DNA of 21,133 nt from Gracilariopsis chorda (Eukaryota > Rhodophyta > Florideophyceae > Gracilariales > Gracilariaceae). Location of the stretch: positions 1 through 21,133 of the forward strand of contig NBIV01001098.1 in NCBI GenBank assembly GCA_003194525.1. The letters run 5' to 3'. Each line of letters begins with the position of its first letter. Positions within the stretch are counted from its first letter, which is position 1. The notes under the pieces are model-generated. The model was not told where the DNA came from and made no database searches. It was given only the letters and a program-made list of their open reading frames with translations. A program made the translations under genes and the position numbers. Shown one piece after another: positions 1 to 9,303 of this stretch.

Positions 1-701
1 TAGGTGATTCTGAGTCCTCCGTAGGAATTGATGTTCAGAAGGTTCGTCTACCTTTGCTCACTGCATCGAACTACTTTATGTGGTCCAAGAAGTTAGAAGT
101 TGTTTTGAAGAGCAAAGGGCTGTGGGCTATCGTCAATGGTACTGAGAAAGAGCCCGGACTGCAGGATCCTGGATACGACAAGTATGCCCGTAGAAGAGAC
201 ACAGCTTTGTCTACCATCCTTCTTTTGGTAACGATTCTTGTGTTGCTCCTATCATGGAGATGACGGAGCCCTCCGAGGTTTGGAGGACTTTGAAGTCACA
301 GTACCAGAGTGTTAGTCAGGCCAGCCGAGATGCTCTTCTGGATAAGTATCAGAGTATGAAGATGTTGGCCGACGAGTCTGTCCTGCAGTACCGTGCTCGT
401 TTGGCAGAGCTTGAGTCGACCCCTCATTGGAATTGGTTACTCTATTGATGATCCGGAAAAGCTTCGAGCGTTGCTTAGAGGGCTACGCGAGGAGTTCCAG
501 GTAACTGCAGAAGTAATTCGAGGCATGGAAAAGACTTTACCGGATGCTGTGGCTCTCCTGATTTCCAAGGAAGCGTTCGTTCAGAAGAATGTGTCTGCAG
601 GGGACGGCGCGAGAGCACTAAATGTCAGAAGTAGCTCTTCGAGGAAGAGGAAGATCAAGTGTCACTACTGCGGCAGGTTTAACCACAAGAAGGCTGACTG
701 A
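1..701 (+). pseudogene. gag: Gag, unit 1 (5'-truncated, frameshifted)
   Basis: Begins within codon 4 of gag. One base is lost near 230 (GGTAACG against GGTACACG elsewhere) and one C is gained near 421, so the middle is out of frame. It ends at the common zinc-knuckle TGA, 699-701. It is Gly at the Gly/Asp variable site. Confidence 0.85.
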
Positions 702-2654
702 TATGACAACCCAGAGAGCCCTAAGTACCGTCCTAAACATCGTGTTAATGAGAGTTCAGAAAACAAGGACGCTGGGGGCGCTGATAGTGCCTTACATGTT
801 GCAAGGGCTCTTGTTGCTGGTATCACTGGATCTTCCGGAAAGTGGTTCGTTGACTCTGGTGCTACCGAGCATATGTGTAACAAATCAGATGCATTTATCT
901 CTGGTGTGGTCCCGTCCTCGATAGTTCACGTGGAAATCGGAGATGGAACGAAGCTCGATGTGAAGGGGAAAGGCACTGTTCCGTGCATTGCAATTTTAAC
1001 TGGCAAACCAATGCATCTAAACCTTACGGAGGTACAACTTGTGCCGAACCTCAGATTTAATCTACTGTCAGTCAGTTCCCTACAGAGAAAAGGTTACAAC
1101 GTTCTCTTTGTGACGGATGAAGGAGGCCGAAGACTTTGTAAGGTGTGCCATCCGAAATCTAAGGAGACTGTTCTTGTAGCGATCGGAAATCATAAGCATG
1201 GACTTTATGAAGTGGTTATGCGTCCGAGTCTTGGCCTCAATCCGAACAAAGCACTGATCACGGCATCCGTATCTGAGAGAACGACACTATGGCACAATCG
1301 TCTTGGTCACATTTGCGCAGCCCATTTGAGACCAACTGTTCCCTTGGTTGATGGTGTTGGCCTTACGAAGATTTGTGACTGGGAAACTTGTGAATCATGC
1401 CAAATGTCAAAATCAGTTCGTGACGTAAGACCTAGAGTGAATCGTGATCGATTCAAAGAACCTGGTGAACTCGTACACTCAGATGTTGTAGGTCCAGTGA
1501 AATGCACATCTTTTGGTGGAGCAAACTATTATGTTACTTTGTACGATGAGTTCAGTGCATACTCTCTTGTTCGATTCATTAATCGTCGCTCAGAAGTACA
1601 GGCCTCTGTTAGAGAAATGATTGTAGAGTTTGAAGCACTATGCCAGAAGCCAGTCAGGGCAATTCGTATGGACAATTCCAAGGAGTATCTATCTCACGAG
1701 TTGCAGAATTGGCTGAAGCAAAGAGGCATACTTTCTGAACCAGCCGCTTCGTACAGCCCGGAGTCGAACGGGAAAGCTGAACGGCTGAACAGGACCCTGA
1801 ACAACGCTGCCAGGGGCAATGTTGTATAATCTGCCCGAAGGAATTCGTAGAGAGCGATTGGGGCAGAAGCTGTATCCACCGCTAACTTCTTGAGGAACCG
1901 AACGTTTTCTAGTGCTGTGACGACTGGCAAAACCCCCTTCGAAGCAGTTCGCAATATGAAACCGAAGATGTCCCACATTAGGATATTCGGATGCACGGCA
2001 TACGTTCATATTCCTAAGAAGCTCAGGAGTGGTAAGTTTGCGGCGACAGCGAGAAAAGAGGTCCTGGTTGGTTTTGAGAGGGGTAATTCTTATAAAGTCT
2101 TTTACCCCGAGTCAGGAAGTTTTGTTATCTCTCGTGATGTGAAGTTTGATGAACGAAGTTTTGGTTGGAAGACTGAGAATGGAAACGAAGACGCCCAGGA
2201 ATCTTTGGACTGGGACTCCCTTTTTGATGATTTGGAATATGGAACGGAAGAGATCGATATGGATGTCCCTTTTACTGAAGGAGATTTGGGAGAAGGATCT
2301 ACTGGACCTGAAGGCGAAGACAGCAATCCAACTGAATCTGATGTTCTTGTTGAACCCCCACTTAGGAGATCTTCTCGTCAGCGTTCTGCACCCTTGCGCT
2401 ATTCACCTGAGAGTTTCATTGCAAACTGCCTGTTAGAAATTACAGATAACAATCTCCCACAATCGTTTGAGCAGGCTATGCAGTCACCTAAGAGAGAGCA
2501 ATGGTGGTTGGCAATGGCGCATGAAGTGAACAATCTACGAGAGAGAGATGTCATCGAATTGGTCACCTGTCCGCCGCATGTCTTTCCGATTGACTGGTCT
2601 TCGGACGTAAGCACAACTCTTGTGGTGTGGTTACGAGGAACAGAGCCCGAATAG
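702..2654 (+). pseudogene. pol: Protease-integrase, unit 1 (two extra frameshifts)
   Basis: Open in frame with the gag TGA through protease DSGAT and the integrase catalytic domain to 1829. An extra G near 1816 shifts the frame and a lost T near 1861 restores it (open again from about 1890), interrupting just after the catalytic Glu. It carries the class A residues NLRF, RF, DEF and FIN, like unit 2. It ends at the TAG that follows the shared IN/RT frame change. Confidence 0.85.
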
Positions 2655-3198
2655 GCGAAGGGGTTCATGCAGAGATTTGGGATTGATTACGGCGAAATCT
2701 TTTCTCCCGTCGTGAATTATGCTACTGTGAGGCTGGTACTTTCGATCATTGTTGACCAAGGGATGGAATTCACTCGTCTAGACATCAAAGCTGCGTTTTT
2801 GTATGGCAAGTTAGATGAAGAGGTCTACATGAAACAGTTCCCAGGCTTTGAGGTCCAAGGAAGTGAAGGTCAAGTGCTGAAGCTCAAACGCGCCATATAC
2901 GGCTTGAAGCAGGCATCAAGAGCGTTTCGGAACTTCATTCACCCTATCCTACTCAAGTTTGGCTTCAATTGCTCTCAAGGAGATCCAGCTCTATACTTTT
3001 TTGGAAACCAATTCCTCTTTGGTAGTACTGATCATCTATGTGGATGATATTCTCGTTGCCTCTCCGAGTTCAAAGGTTTTGGCGGAGGTCATATCGTTCT
3101 TAAAGAGATATGTAGATCTTCGTGTCGAGACGATGACGCTAAGTTCCTTTGGGATGAAGTGTAGTTCGCAGCACAGATGGCACATTGAAGGTTCATAA
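2594..3198 (+). pseudogene. Reverse transcriptase core, unit 1 (extra frameshifts)
   Basis: As in unit 4, the RT frame opens after a stop at 2591-2593. Two bases are lost near 2654 (after CCCGAATAG), an extra T lies near 3001 just upstream of the YVDD codons, one A is lost near 3130 and one A is gained near 3157. LDIKAAF is readable in one frame (2667-3047) and YVDDILVAS in another (2959-3198). Confidence 0.82.
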
Positions 3199-3981
3199 TG
3201 CGAGCATGATCGCTCACCTTTGCATCAGTTTGGCATGCAATCTTGTGCACCGGTGAAGACTCCCATGATCTTACACTATGCGTTGGATGGAGTGCGGGAT
3301 GAAGAAGTAAGAGGCCTTCCGTACAAGGAACTTGTTGGCGCTCTGATATACCTCTCGAACACTTGTCGACCAGATATTGCATTCTCTGTCAGCTATCTAA
3401 GCCGTTCATGGTACCTTTCGTGAACAACATTGGAGGGCTGCGAAACGGGTTTTGAGGTATCTGAAGGGCACCAAAGATGTAGGCTTGATGTTTGTCCAAC
3501 GTGTTGACAGTATGAAAGGGTTTTCTGATTCTGTTTTGCAGGCGATACACCGACCGTAAGTCAACTGCAGGTTTCGTGTTTATCACTCTGGTGCAGCTGT
3601 AGCTGGCGGTCGAAGAAGCAATCTCTTGTGGCGCAGTCTACAGTTGAAGCTGAATATGTCTCCGTCTCTAATGCAGAACGAGAAGCTCTTTGGCTCCGTT
3701 CACTTATGATTGAACTTGGACTTTGGGCCGAGAAAGGTATGGTAATTGGTTGTGATAATCAAGGAGCAATGCGTCTAAGCAACGACAGGGTGTGCAGTGA
3801 ACGTACGAAGCACATAGATATTCGGTACATTTTCTTCGCGACCATGTGAACGAGGAGATGTTTGTTTGGAATACGTTGAGACACATGTCATGGACTGCAG
3901 ATATATAACGAAACAGTTGATGCTGCCACTGACAATAATCATTGCCGTGGTATAGGTCTTGACATGAAAGAGACTGTCTAG
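3148..3981 (+). pseudogene. RNase H region, unit 1 (many single-base losses)
   Basis: The DNA aligns throughout to the RNase H region of units 2-4 but carries about a dozen single-base indels between 3219 and 3920, mostly losses, so only short pieces translate (for example MAQSTVEAEYVS from 3628). There is one substitution (GACAGGG for GACACGG, near 3786). The stop TAG is at 3979-3981. The density of indels with almost no substitutions fits poor base calling. Confidence 0.82.
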
Positions 3982-3985
3982 AATG

Positions 3986-3996
3986 AGGGGAAGTGA
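3986..3996 (+). promoter_or_regulatory. Polypurine tract, unit 1
   Basis: AGGGGAAGTGA lies 4 bases after the RNase H stop codon and directly before the LTR TG. This is the expected site where RNase H leaves the plus-strand primer. The tract is interrupted by a single T. Confidence 0.7.
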
Positions 3997-4214
3997 TGTT
4001 AATAGTGAATTGTTTGCATGAGTGAATTGTTTACATGCTTATTTACATTCTATACATTCTGTTTACAGGTATCTCGTTAGATTGAATTGTCATGTGCGCT
4101 GATGATATCTAGAAGATATTTTGTTCGCACTACGTCCTCGAGGACTATATGAGAACCATTCTGGTTGTCTTGTGAGTAAAGATAAGCGATAAGCTGATTC
4201 GTCAACCTGTAAAA
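3997..4214 (+). repeat. LTR between units 1 and 2
   Basis: Same sequence as the other LTRs except for one C missing near 4136. The 5' edge is set by TGTTAATAG directly after the polypurine tract. The 3' edge is inferred from the primer site that follows. TATA-like TATATGA lies at 4146-4152. It serves as both the 3' LTR of unit 1 and the 5' LTR of unit 2. Confidence 0.8.
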
Positions 4215-4228
4215 GGTTATTGGCCCAG
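4215..4228 (+). promoter_or_regulatory. Primer-binding site, unit 2
   Basis: GGTTATTGGCCCAG directly after the LTR, where minus-strand DNA synthesis would start. Same sequence as in units 3-5. Confidence 0.6.
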
Positions 4229-4286
4229 AATCTGTTCAACTGTTGTGAGTTTTATTCGTCTTGTTTGTGCTGCTCAAGTTTCTACC

Positions 4287-4996
4287 ATGAACCTCCTAGG
4301 TGATTCTGAGTCCTCCGTAGGAATTGATGTTCAGAAGGTTCGTCTACCTTTGCTCACTGCATCGAACTACTTTATGTGGTCCAAGAAGTTAGAAGTTGTT
4401 TTGAAGAGCAAAGGGCTGTGGGCTATCGTCAATGGTACTGAGAAAGAGCCCGGACTGCAGGATCCTGGATACGACAAGTATGCCCGTAGAAGAGACACAG
4501 CTTTGTCTACCATCCTTCTTTTGGTACACGATTCTTGTGTTGCTCCTATCATGGAGATGACGGAGCCTCCGAGGTTTGGAGGACTTTGAAGTCACAGTAC
4601 CAGAGTGTTAGTCAGGCCAGCCGAGATGCTCTTCTGGATAAGTATCAGAGTATGAAGATGTTGGCCGACGAGTCTGTCCTGCAGTACCGTGCTCGTTTGG
4701 CAGAGTTGAGTCGACCCTCATTGGAATTGGTTACTCTATTGATGATCCGGAAAAGCTTCGAGCGTTGCTTAGAGGGCTACGCGAGGAGTTCCAGGTAACT
4801 GCAGAAGTAATTCGAGGCATGGAAAAGACTTTACCGGATGCTGTGGCTCTCCTGATTTCCAAGGAAGCGTTCGTTCAGAAGAATGTGTCTGCAGGGGACG
4901 GCGCGAGAGCACTAAATGTCAGAAGTAGCTCTTCGAGGAAGAGGAAGATCAAGTGTCACTACTGCGGCAGGGTTTAACCACAAGAAGGCTGACTGA
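4287..4996 (+). pseudogene. gag: Gag, unit 2 (three private frameshifts)
   Basis: The ATG context and N-terminus are intact. Single bases are lost near 4567 and 4706 and a G is gained near 4974, inside the zinc-knuckle codons. The zinc-knuckle TGA is at 4994-4996. Apart from these indels it matches the gag of unit 3. Confidence 0.85.
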
Positions 4997-6948
4997 TATG
5001 ACAACCCAGAGAGCCCTAAGTACCGTCCTAAACATCGTGTTAATGAGAGTTCAGAAAACAAGGAGCTGGGGGCGCTGATAGTGCCTTACATGTTGCAAGG
5101 GCTCTTGTTGCTGGTATCACTGGATCTTCCGGAAAGTGGTTCGTTGACTCTGGTGCTACCGAGCATATGTGTAACAAATCAGATGCATTTATCTCTGGTG
5201 TGGTCCCGTCCTCGATAGTTCACGTGGAAATCGGAGATGGAACGAAGCTCGATGTGAAGGGGAAAGGCACTGTTCCGTGCATTGCAATTTTAACTGGCAA
5301 ACCAATGCATCTAAACCTTACGGAGGTACAACTTGTGCCGAACCTCAGATTTAATCTACTGTCAGTCAGTTCCCTACAGAGAAAAGGTTACAACGTTCTC
5401 TTTGTGACGGATGAAGGAGGCCGAAGACTTTGTAAGGTGTGCCATCCGAAATCTAAGGAGACTGTTCTTGTAGCGATCGGAAATCATAAGCATGGACTTT
5501 ATGAAGTGGTTATGCGTCCGAGTCTTGGCCTCAATCCGAACAAAGCACTGATCACGGCATCCGTATCTGAGAGAACGACACTATGGCACAATCGTCTTGG
5601 TCACATTTGCGCAGCCCATTTGAGACCAACTGTTCCCTTGGTTGATGGTGTTGGCCTTACGAAGATTTGTGACTGGGAAACTTGTGAATCATGCCAAATG
5701 TCAAAATCAGTTCGTGACGTAAGACCTAGAGTGAATCGTGATCGATTCAAAGAACCTGGTGAACTCGTACACTCAGATGTTGTAGGTCCAGTGAAATGCA
5801 CATCTTTTGGTGGAGCAAACTATTATGTTACTTTGTACGATGAGTTCAGTGCATACTCTCTTGTTCGATTCATTAATCGTCGCTCAGAAGTACAGGCCTC
5901 TGTTAGAGAAATGATTGTAGAGTTTGAAGCACTATGCCAGAAGCCAGTCAGGGCAATTCGTATGGACAATTCCAAGGAGTATCTATCTCACGAGTTGCAG
6001 AATTGGCTGAAGCAAAGAGGCATACTTTCTGAACCAGCCGCTTCGTACAGCCCGGAGTCGAACGGGAAAGCTGAACGGCTGAACAGGACCCTGAACAACG
6101 CTGCCAGGGCAATGTTGTATAATCTGCCCGAAGGAATTCGTAGAGAGCGATTGTGGGCAGAAGCTGTATCCACCGCTAACTTCTTGAGGAACCGAACGTT
6201 TTCTAGTGCTGTGACGACTGGCAAAACCCCCTTCGAAGCAGTTCGCAATATGAAACCGAAGATGTCCCACATTAGGATATTCGGATGCACGGCATACGTT
6301 CATATTCCTAAGAAGCTCAGGAGTGGTAAGTTTGCGGCGACAGCGAGAAAAGAGGTCCTGGTTGGTTTTGAGAGGGGTAATTCTTATAAAGTCTTTTACC
6401 CCGAGTCAGGAAGTTTTGTTATCTCTCGTGATGTGAAGTTTGATGAACGAAGTTTTGGTTGGAAGACTGAGAATGGAAACGAAGACGCCCAGGAATCTTT
6501 GGACTGGGACTCCCTTTTTGATGATTTGGAATATGGAACGGAAGAGATCGATATGGATGTCCCTTTTACTGAAGGAGATTTGGGAGAAGGATCTACTGGA
6601 CCTGAAGGCGAAGACAGCAATCCAACTGAATCTGATGTTCTTGTTGAACCCCCACTTAGGAGATCTTCTCGTCAGCGTTCTGCACCCTTGCGCTATTCAC
6701 CTGAGAGTTTCATTGCAAACTGCCTGTTAGAAATTACAGATAACAATCTCCCACAATCGTTTGAGCAGGCTATGCAGTCACCTAAGAGAGAGCAATGGTG
6801 GTTGGCAATGGCGCATGAAGTGAACAATCTACGAGAGAGAGATGTCATCGAATTGGTCACCTGTCCGCCGCATGTCTTTCCGATTGACTGGTCTTCGGAC
6901 GTAAGCACAACTCTTGTGGTGTGGTTACGAGGAACAGAGCCCGAATAG
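4997..6948 (+). pseudogene. pol: Protease-integrase, unit 2 (one private frameshift at its start)
   Basis: A base is lost near 5064, between the gag TGA and protease. From 5065 the frame is open to the TAG at 6948, with protease Asp at 5146-5148 and all integrase catalytic residues. It carries the class A residues: NLRF (TTT at 5350-5352), RF, DEF and FIN. DEF is closer to the DDFS usual in copia integrases than the DAF of units 3-5, so class A may be the older state. Confidence 0.86.
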
Positions 6949-7493
6949 TGGCGAAGGGGTTCATGCAGAGATTTGGGATTGATTACGGCGAAATCTTTTC
7001 TCCCGTCGTGAATTATGCTACTGTGAGGCTGGTACTTTCGATCATTGTTGACCAAGGGATGGAATTCACTCGTCTAGACATCAAAGCTGCGTTTTTGTAT
7101 GGCAAGTTAGATGAAGAGGTCTACATGAAACAGTTCCCAGGCTTTGAGGTCCAAGGAAGTGAAGGTCAAGTGCTGAAGCTCAAACGCGCCATATACGGCT
7201 TGAAGCAGGCATCAAGAGCGTTTCGGAACTTCATTCACCCTATCCTACTCAAGTTTGGCTTCAATTGCTCTCAAGGAGATCCAGCTCTATACTTTTTGGA
7301 AACCAATTCCTCTTTGGTAGTACTGATCATCTATGTGGATGATATTCTCGTTGCCTCTCCGAGTTCAAAGGTTTTGGCGGAGGTCATATCGTTCTTAAAG
7401 AGATATGTAGATCTTCGTGTCGAGAACGATGACGCTAAGTTCCTTTGGGATGAGTGTAGTTCGCAGCACAGATGGCACATTGAAGGTTCATAA
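6888..7493 (+). pseudogene. Reverse transcriptase core, unit 2
   Basis: Same frame relations and length as unit 4 (201 codons, opening after a stop at 6885-6887). YVDD is at 7332-7343. Its only coding difference from units 3-5 is Pro (SPSS) where they have Gln (SQSS), shortly after YVDD. Confidence 0.85.
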
Positions 7494-8286
7494 TGCGAGC
7501 ATGATCGCTCACCTTTTGCATCAGTTTGGCATGCAATCTTGTGCACCGGTGAAGACTCCCATGATCTTACACTATGCGTTGGATGGAGTGCGGGATGAAG
7601 AAGTAAGAGGCCTTCCGTACAAGGAACTTGTTGGCGCTCTGATATACCTCTCGAACACTTGTCGACCAGATATTGCATTCTCTGTCAGCTATCTAAGCCG
7701 CTTCATGGATACCTTTCGTGAACAACATTGGAGGGCTGCGAAACGGGTTTTGAGGTATCTGAAGGGCACCAAAGATGTAGGCTTGATGTTTGTCCAACGT
7801 GTTGACAGTATGAAAGGGTTTTCTGATTCTGATTTTGCAGGCGATACCACCGACCGTAAGTCAACTGCAGGTTTCGTGTTTATCACCTCTGGTGCAGCTG
7901 TTAGCTGGCGGTCGAAGAAGCAATCTCTTGTGGCGCAGTCTACAGTTGAAGCTGAATATGTCTCCGTCTCTAATGCAGAACGAGAAGCTCTTTGGCTCCG
8001 TTCACTTATGATTGAACTTGGACTTTGGGCCGAGAAAGGTATGGTAATTGGTTGTGATAATCAAGGAGCAATGCGTCTAAGCAACGACACGGTGTGCAGT
8101 GAACGTACGAAGCACATAGATATTCGGTACCATTTTCTTCGCGACCATGTGAAACGAGGAGATGTTTGTTTGGAATACGTTGAGACACATGTCATGACTG
8201 CAGATATATTAACGAAACCAGTTGATGCTGCCACTGACAATAATCATTGCCGTGGTATAGGTCTTGACATGAAAGAGACTGTCTAG
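7444..8286 (+). pseudogene. RNase H region, unit 2
   Basis: 280 codons; the translation is identical to units 3 and 4. The shared CTTTGGG frame change lies at its 5' edge (7443-7448). The stop is TAG at 8284-8286. Confidence 0.85.
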
Positions 8287-8290
8287 AATG

Positions 8291-8301
8291 AGGGGAAGTG
8301 A
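8291..8301 (+). promoter_or_regulatory. Polypurine tract, unit 2
   Basis: AGGGGAAGTGA directly before the LTR start at 8302, with the stop codon of the RNase H frame at 8284-8286. Confidence 0.75.
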
Positions 8302-8520
8302 TGTTAATAGTGAATTGTTTGCATGAGTGAATTGTTTACATGCTTATTTACATTCTATACATTCTGTTTACAGGTATCTCGTTAGATTGAATTGTCATGT
8401 GCGCTGATGATATCTAGAAGATATTTTGTTCGCACTACGTCCCTCGAGGACTATATGAGAACCATTCTGGTTGTCTTGTGAGTAAAGATAAGCGATAAGC
8501 TGATTCGTCAACCTGTAAAA
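8302..8520 (+). repeat. LTR between units 2 and 3
   Basis: The 5' end is TGTTAATAG after a purine-rich tract, as in many copia LTRs. The 3' end cannot be fixed, because each unit has only one LTR and no second copy exists for comparison. It is placed at 8520, next to the primer site; the nearest CA dinucleotide is earlier, at about 8509-8510. Contents: two 17-base direct repeats (8310-8343), a 6-bp hairpin ATATCT-AGA-AGATAT (8410-8424), the palindrome CCTCGAGG (8442-8449), TATA-like TATATGA (8452-8458), hairpin AACCA-TTC-TGGTT (8460-8472) and AGTAAA (8481-8486), a possible variant poly(A) signal. Confidence 0.82.
8310..8343 (+). repeat. Two 17-base direct repeats at the 5' end of the LTR
   Basis: GTGAATTGTTTGCATGA (8310-8326) is followed directly by GTGAATTGTTTACATGC (8327-8343), 15 of 17 bases the same. 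A degenerate third copy, TGAATTGTCATGTG, lies at 8388-8401. Equivalent pairs are in the other LTRs at 4005, 12617 and 16925. Repeated motifs in U3 are often enhancer-like protein sites; that role is an inference here. Confidence 0.6.
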
Positions 8521-8534
8521 GGTTATTGGCCCAG
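8521..8534 (+). promoter_or_regulatory. Primer-binding site, unit 3 (copia-like, internal tRNA type)
   Basis: GGTTATTGGCCCAG matches, with one mismatch (T at 8527), the complement of the anticodon stem-loop of eukaryotic initiator tRNA-Met, including its characteristic GGG/CCC stem. Drosophila copia has a nearly identical site and is known to be primed by a 5' half-molecule of initiator tRNA-Met cut in the anticodon loop. The usual complement of a tRNA 3' CCA end (TGG followed by acceptor-stem sequence) does not fit as well. The first bases form a hairpin with the LTR end (AACCT 8510-8514 with AGGTT 8520-8524). Confidence 0.65.
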
Positions 8535-8592
8535 AATCTGTTCAACTGTTGTGAGTTTTATTCGTCTTGTTTGTGCTGCTCAAGTTTCTACC

Positions 8593-9303
8593 ATGAACCT
8601 CCTAGGTGATTCTGAGTCCTCCGTAGGAATTGATGTTCAGAAGGTTCGTCTACCTTTGCTCACTGCATCGAACTACTTTATGTGGTCCAAGAAGTTAGAA
8701 GTTGTTTTGAAGAGCAAAGGGCTGTGGGCTATCGTCAATGGTACTGAGAAAGAGCCCGGACTGCAGGATCCTGGATACGACAAGTATGCCCGTAGAAGAG
8801 ACACAGCTTTGTCTACCATCCTTCTTTTGGTACACGATTCTTGTGTTGCTCCTATCATGGAGATGACGGAGCCCTCCGAGGTTTGGAGGACTTTGAAGTC
8901 ACAGTACCAGAGTGTTAGTCAGGCCAGCCGAGATGCTCTTCTGGATAAGTATCAGAGTATGAAGATGTTGGCCGACGAGTCTGTCCTGCAGTACCGTGCT
9001 CGTTTGGCAGAGCTTGAGTCGACCCTCATTGGAATTGGTTACTCTATTGATGATCCGGAAAAGCTTCGAGCGTTGCTTAGAGGGCTACGCGAGGAGTTCC
9101 AGGTAACTGCAGAAGTAATTCGAGGCATGGAAAAGACTTTACCGGATGCTGTGGCTCTCCTGATTTCCAAGGAAGCGTTCGTTCAGAAGAATGTGTCTGC
9201 AGGGGACGGCGCGAGAGCACTAAATGTCAGAAGTAGCTCTTCGAGGAAGAGGAAGATCAAGTGTCACTACTGCGGCAGGTTTAACCACAAGAAGGCTGAC
9301 TGA
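8593..9303 (+). CDS. gag: Gag, unit 3
   Basis: 236 residues, undamaged apart from the common TGA (9301-9303) at the last zinc-knuckle cysteine. It differs from unit 4 gag by Gly instead of Asp at residue 149 (base 9038) and by one silent Phe codon (TTC, base 9180). It follows a 58-base leader with no upstream ATG. Confidence 0.9.
   Translation: MNLLGDSESSVGIDVQKVRLPLLTASNYFMWSKKLEVVLKSKGLWAIVNGTEKEPGLQDPGYDKYARRRDTALSTILLLVHDSCVAPIMEMTEPSEVWRTLKSQYQSVSQASRDALLDKYQSMKMLADESVLQYRARLAELESTLIGIGYSIDDPEKLRALLRGLREEFQVTAEVIRGMEKTLPDAVALLISKEAFVQKNVSAGDGARALNVRSSSSRKRKIKCHYCGRFNHKKAD

Larger units (their letters stand above)
1..3996 (+). mobile_element. Retrotransposon unit 1, 5'-truncated by the window edge
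   Basis: The window opens 10 bases after the A of the gag ATG (base 1 corresponds to 4297 in the next unit), so the LTR, primer site and start codon of this unit are outside. It runs through gag, protease-integrase, RT and RNase H to the polypurine tract at 3986-3996. It is the most damaged copy: about 20 private indel events against one private substitution, densest from 3000 to 3920. At all diagnostic substitution sites it matches unit 2 (class A). The indel-dominated damage suggests sequence error near a contig end rather than ageing. Confidence 0.9.
3997..8301 (+). mobile_element. Retrotransposon unit 2
   Basis: Complete unit from LTR to polypurine tract, 4305 bases. Relative to unit 4 it has five private single-base indels, all in its first 1,070 bases: the LTR near 4136, gag near 4567, 4706 and 4974, and the start of pol near 5064. 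After 5065 it is collinear with unit 4. It belongs to class A: TTT at 5350-5352, and the GAG, ATT and CCG forms at the other variable integrase and RT sites. Confidence 0.92.
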
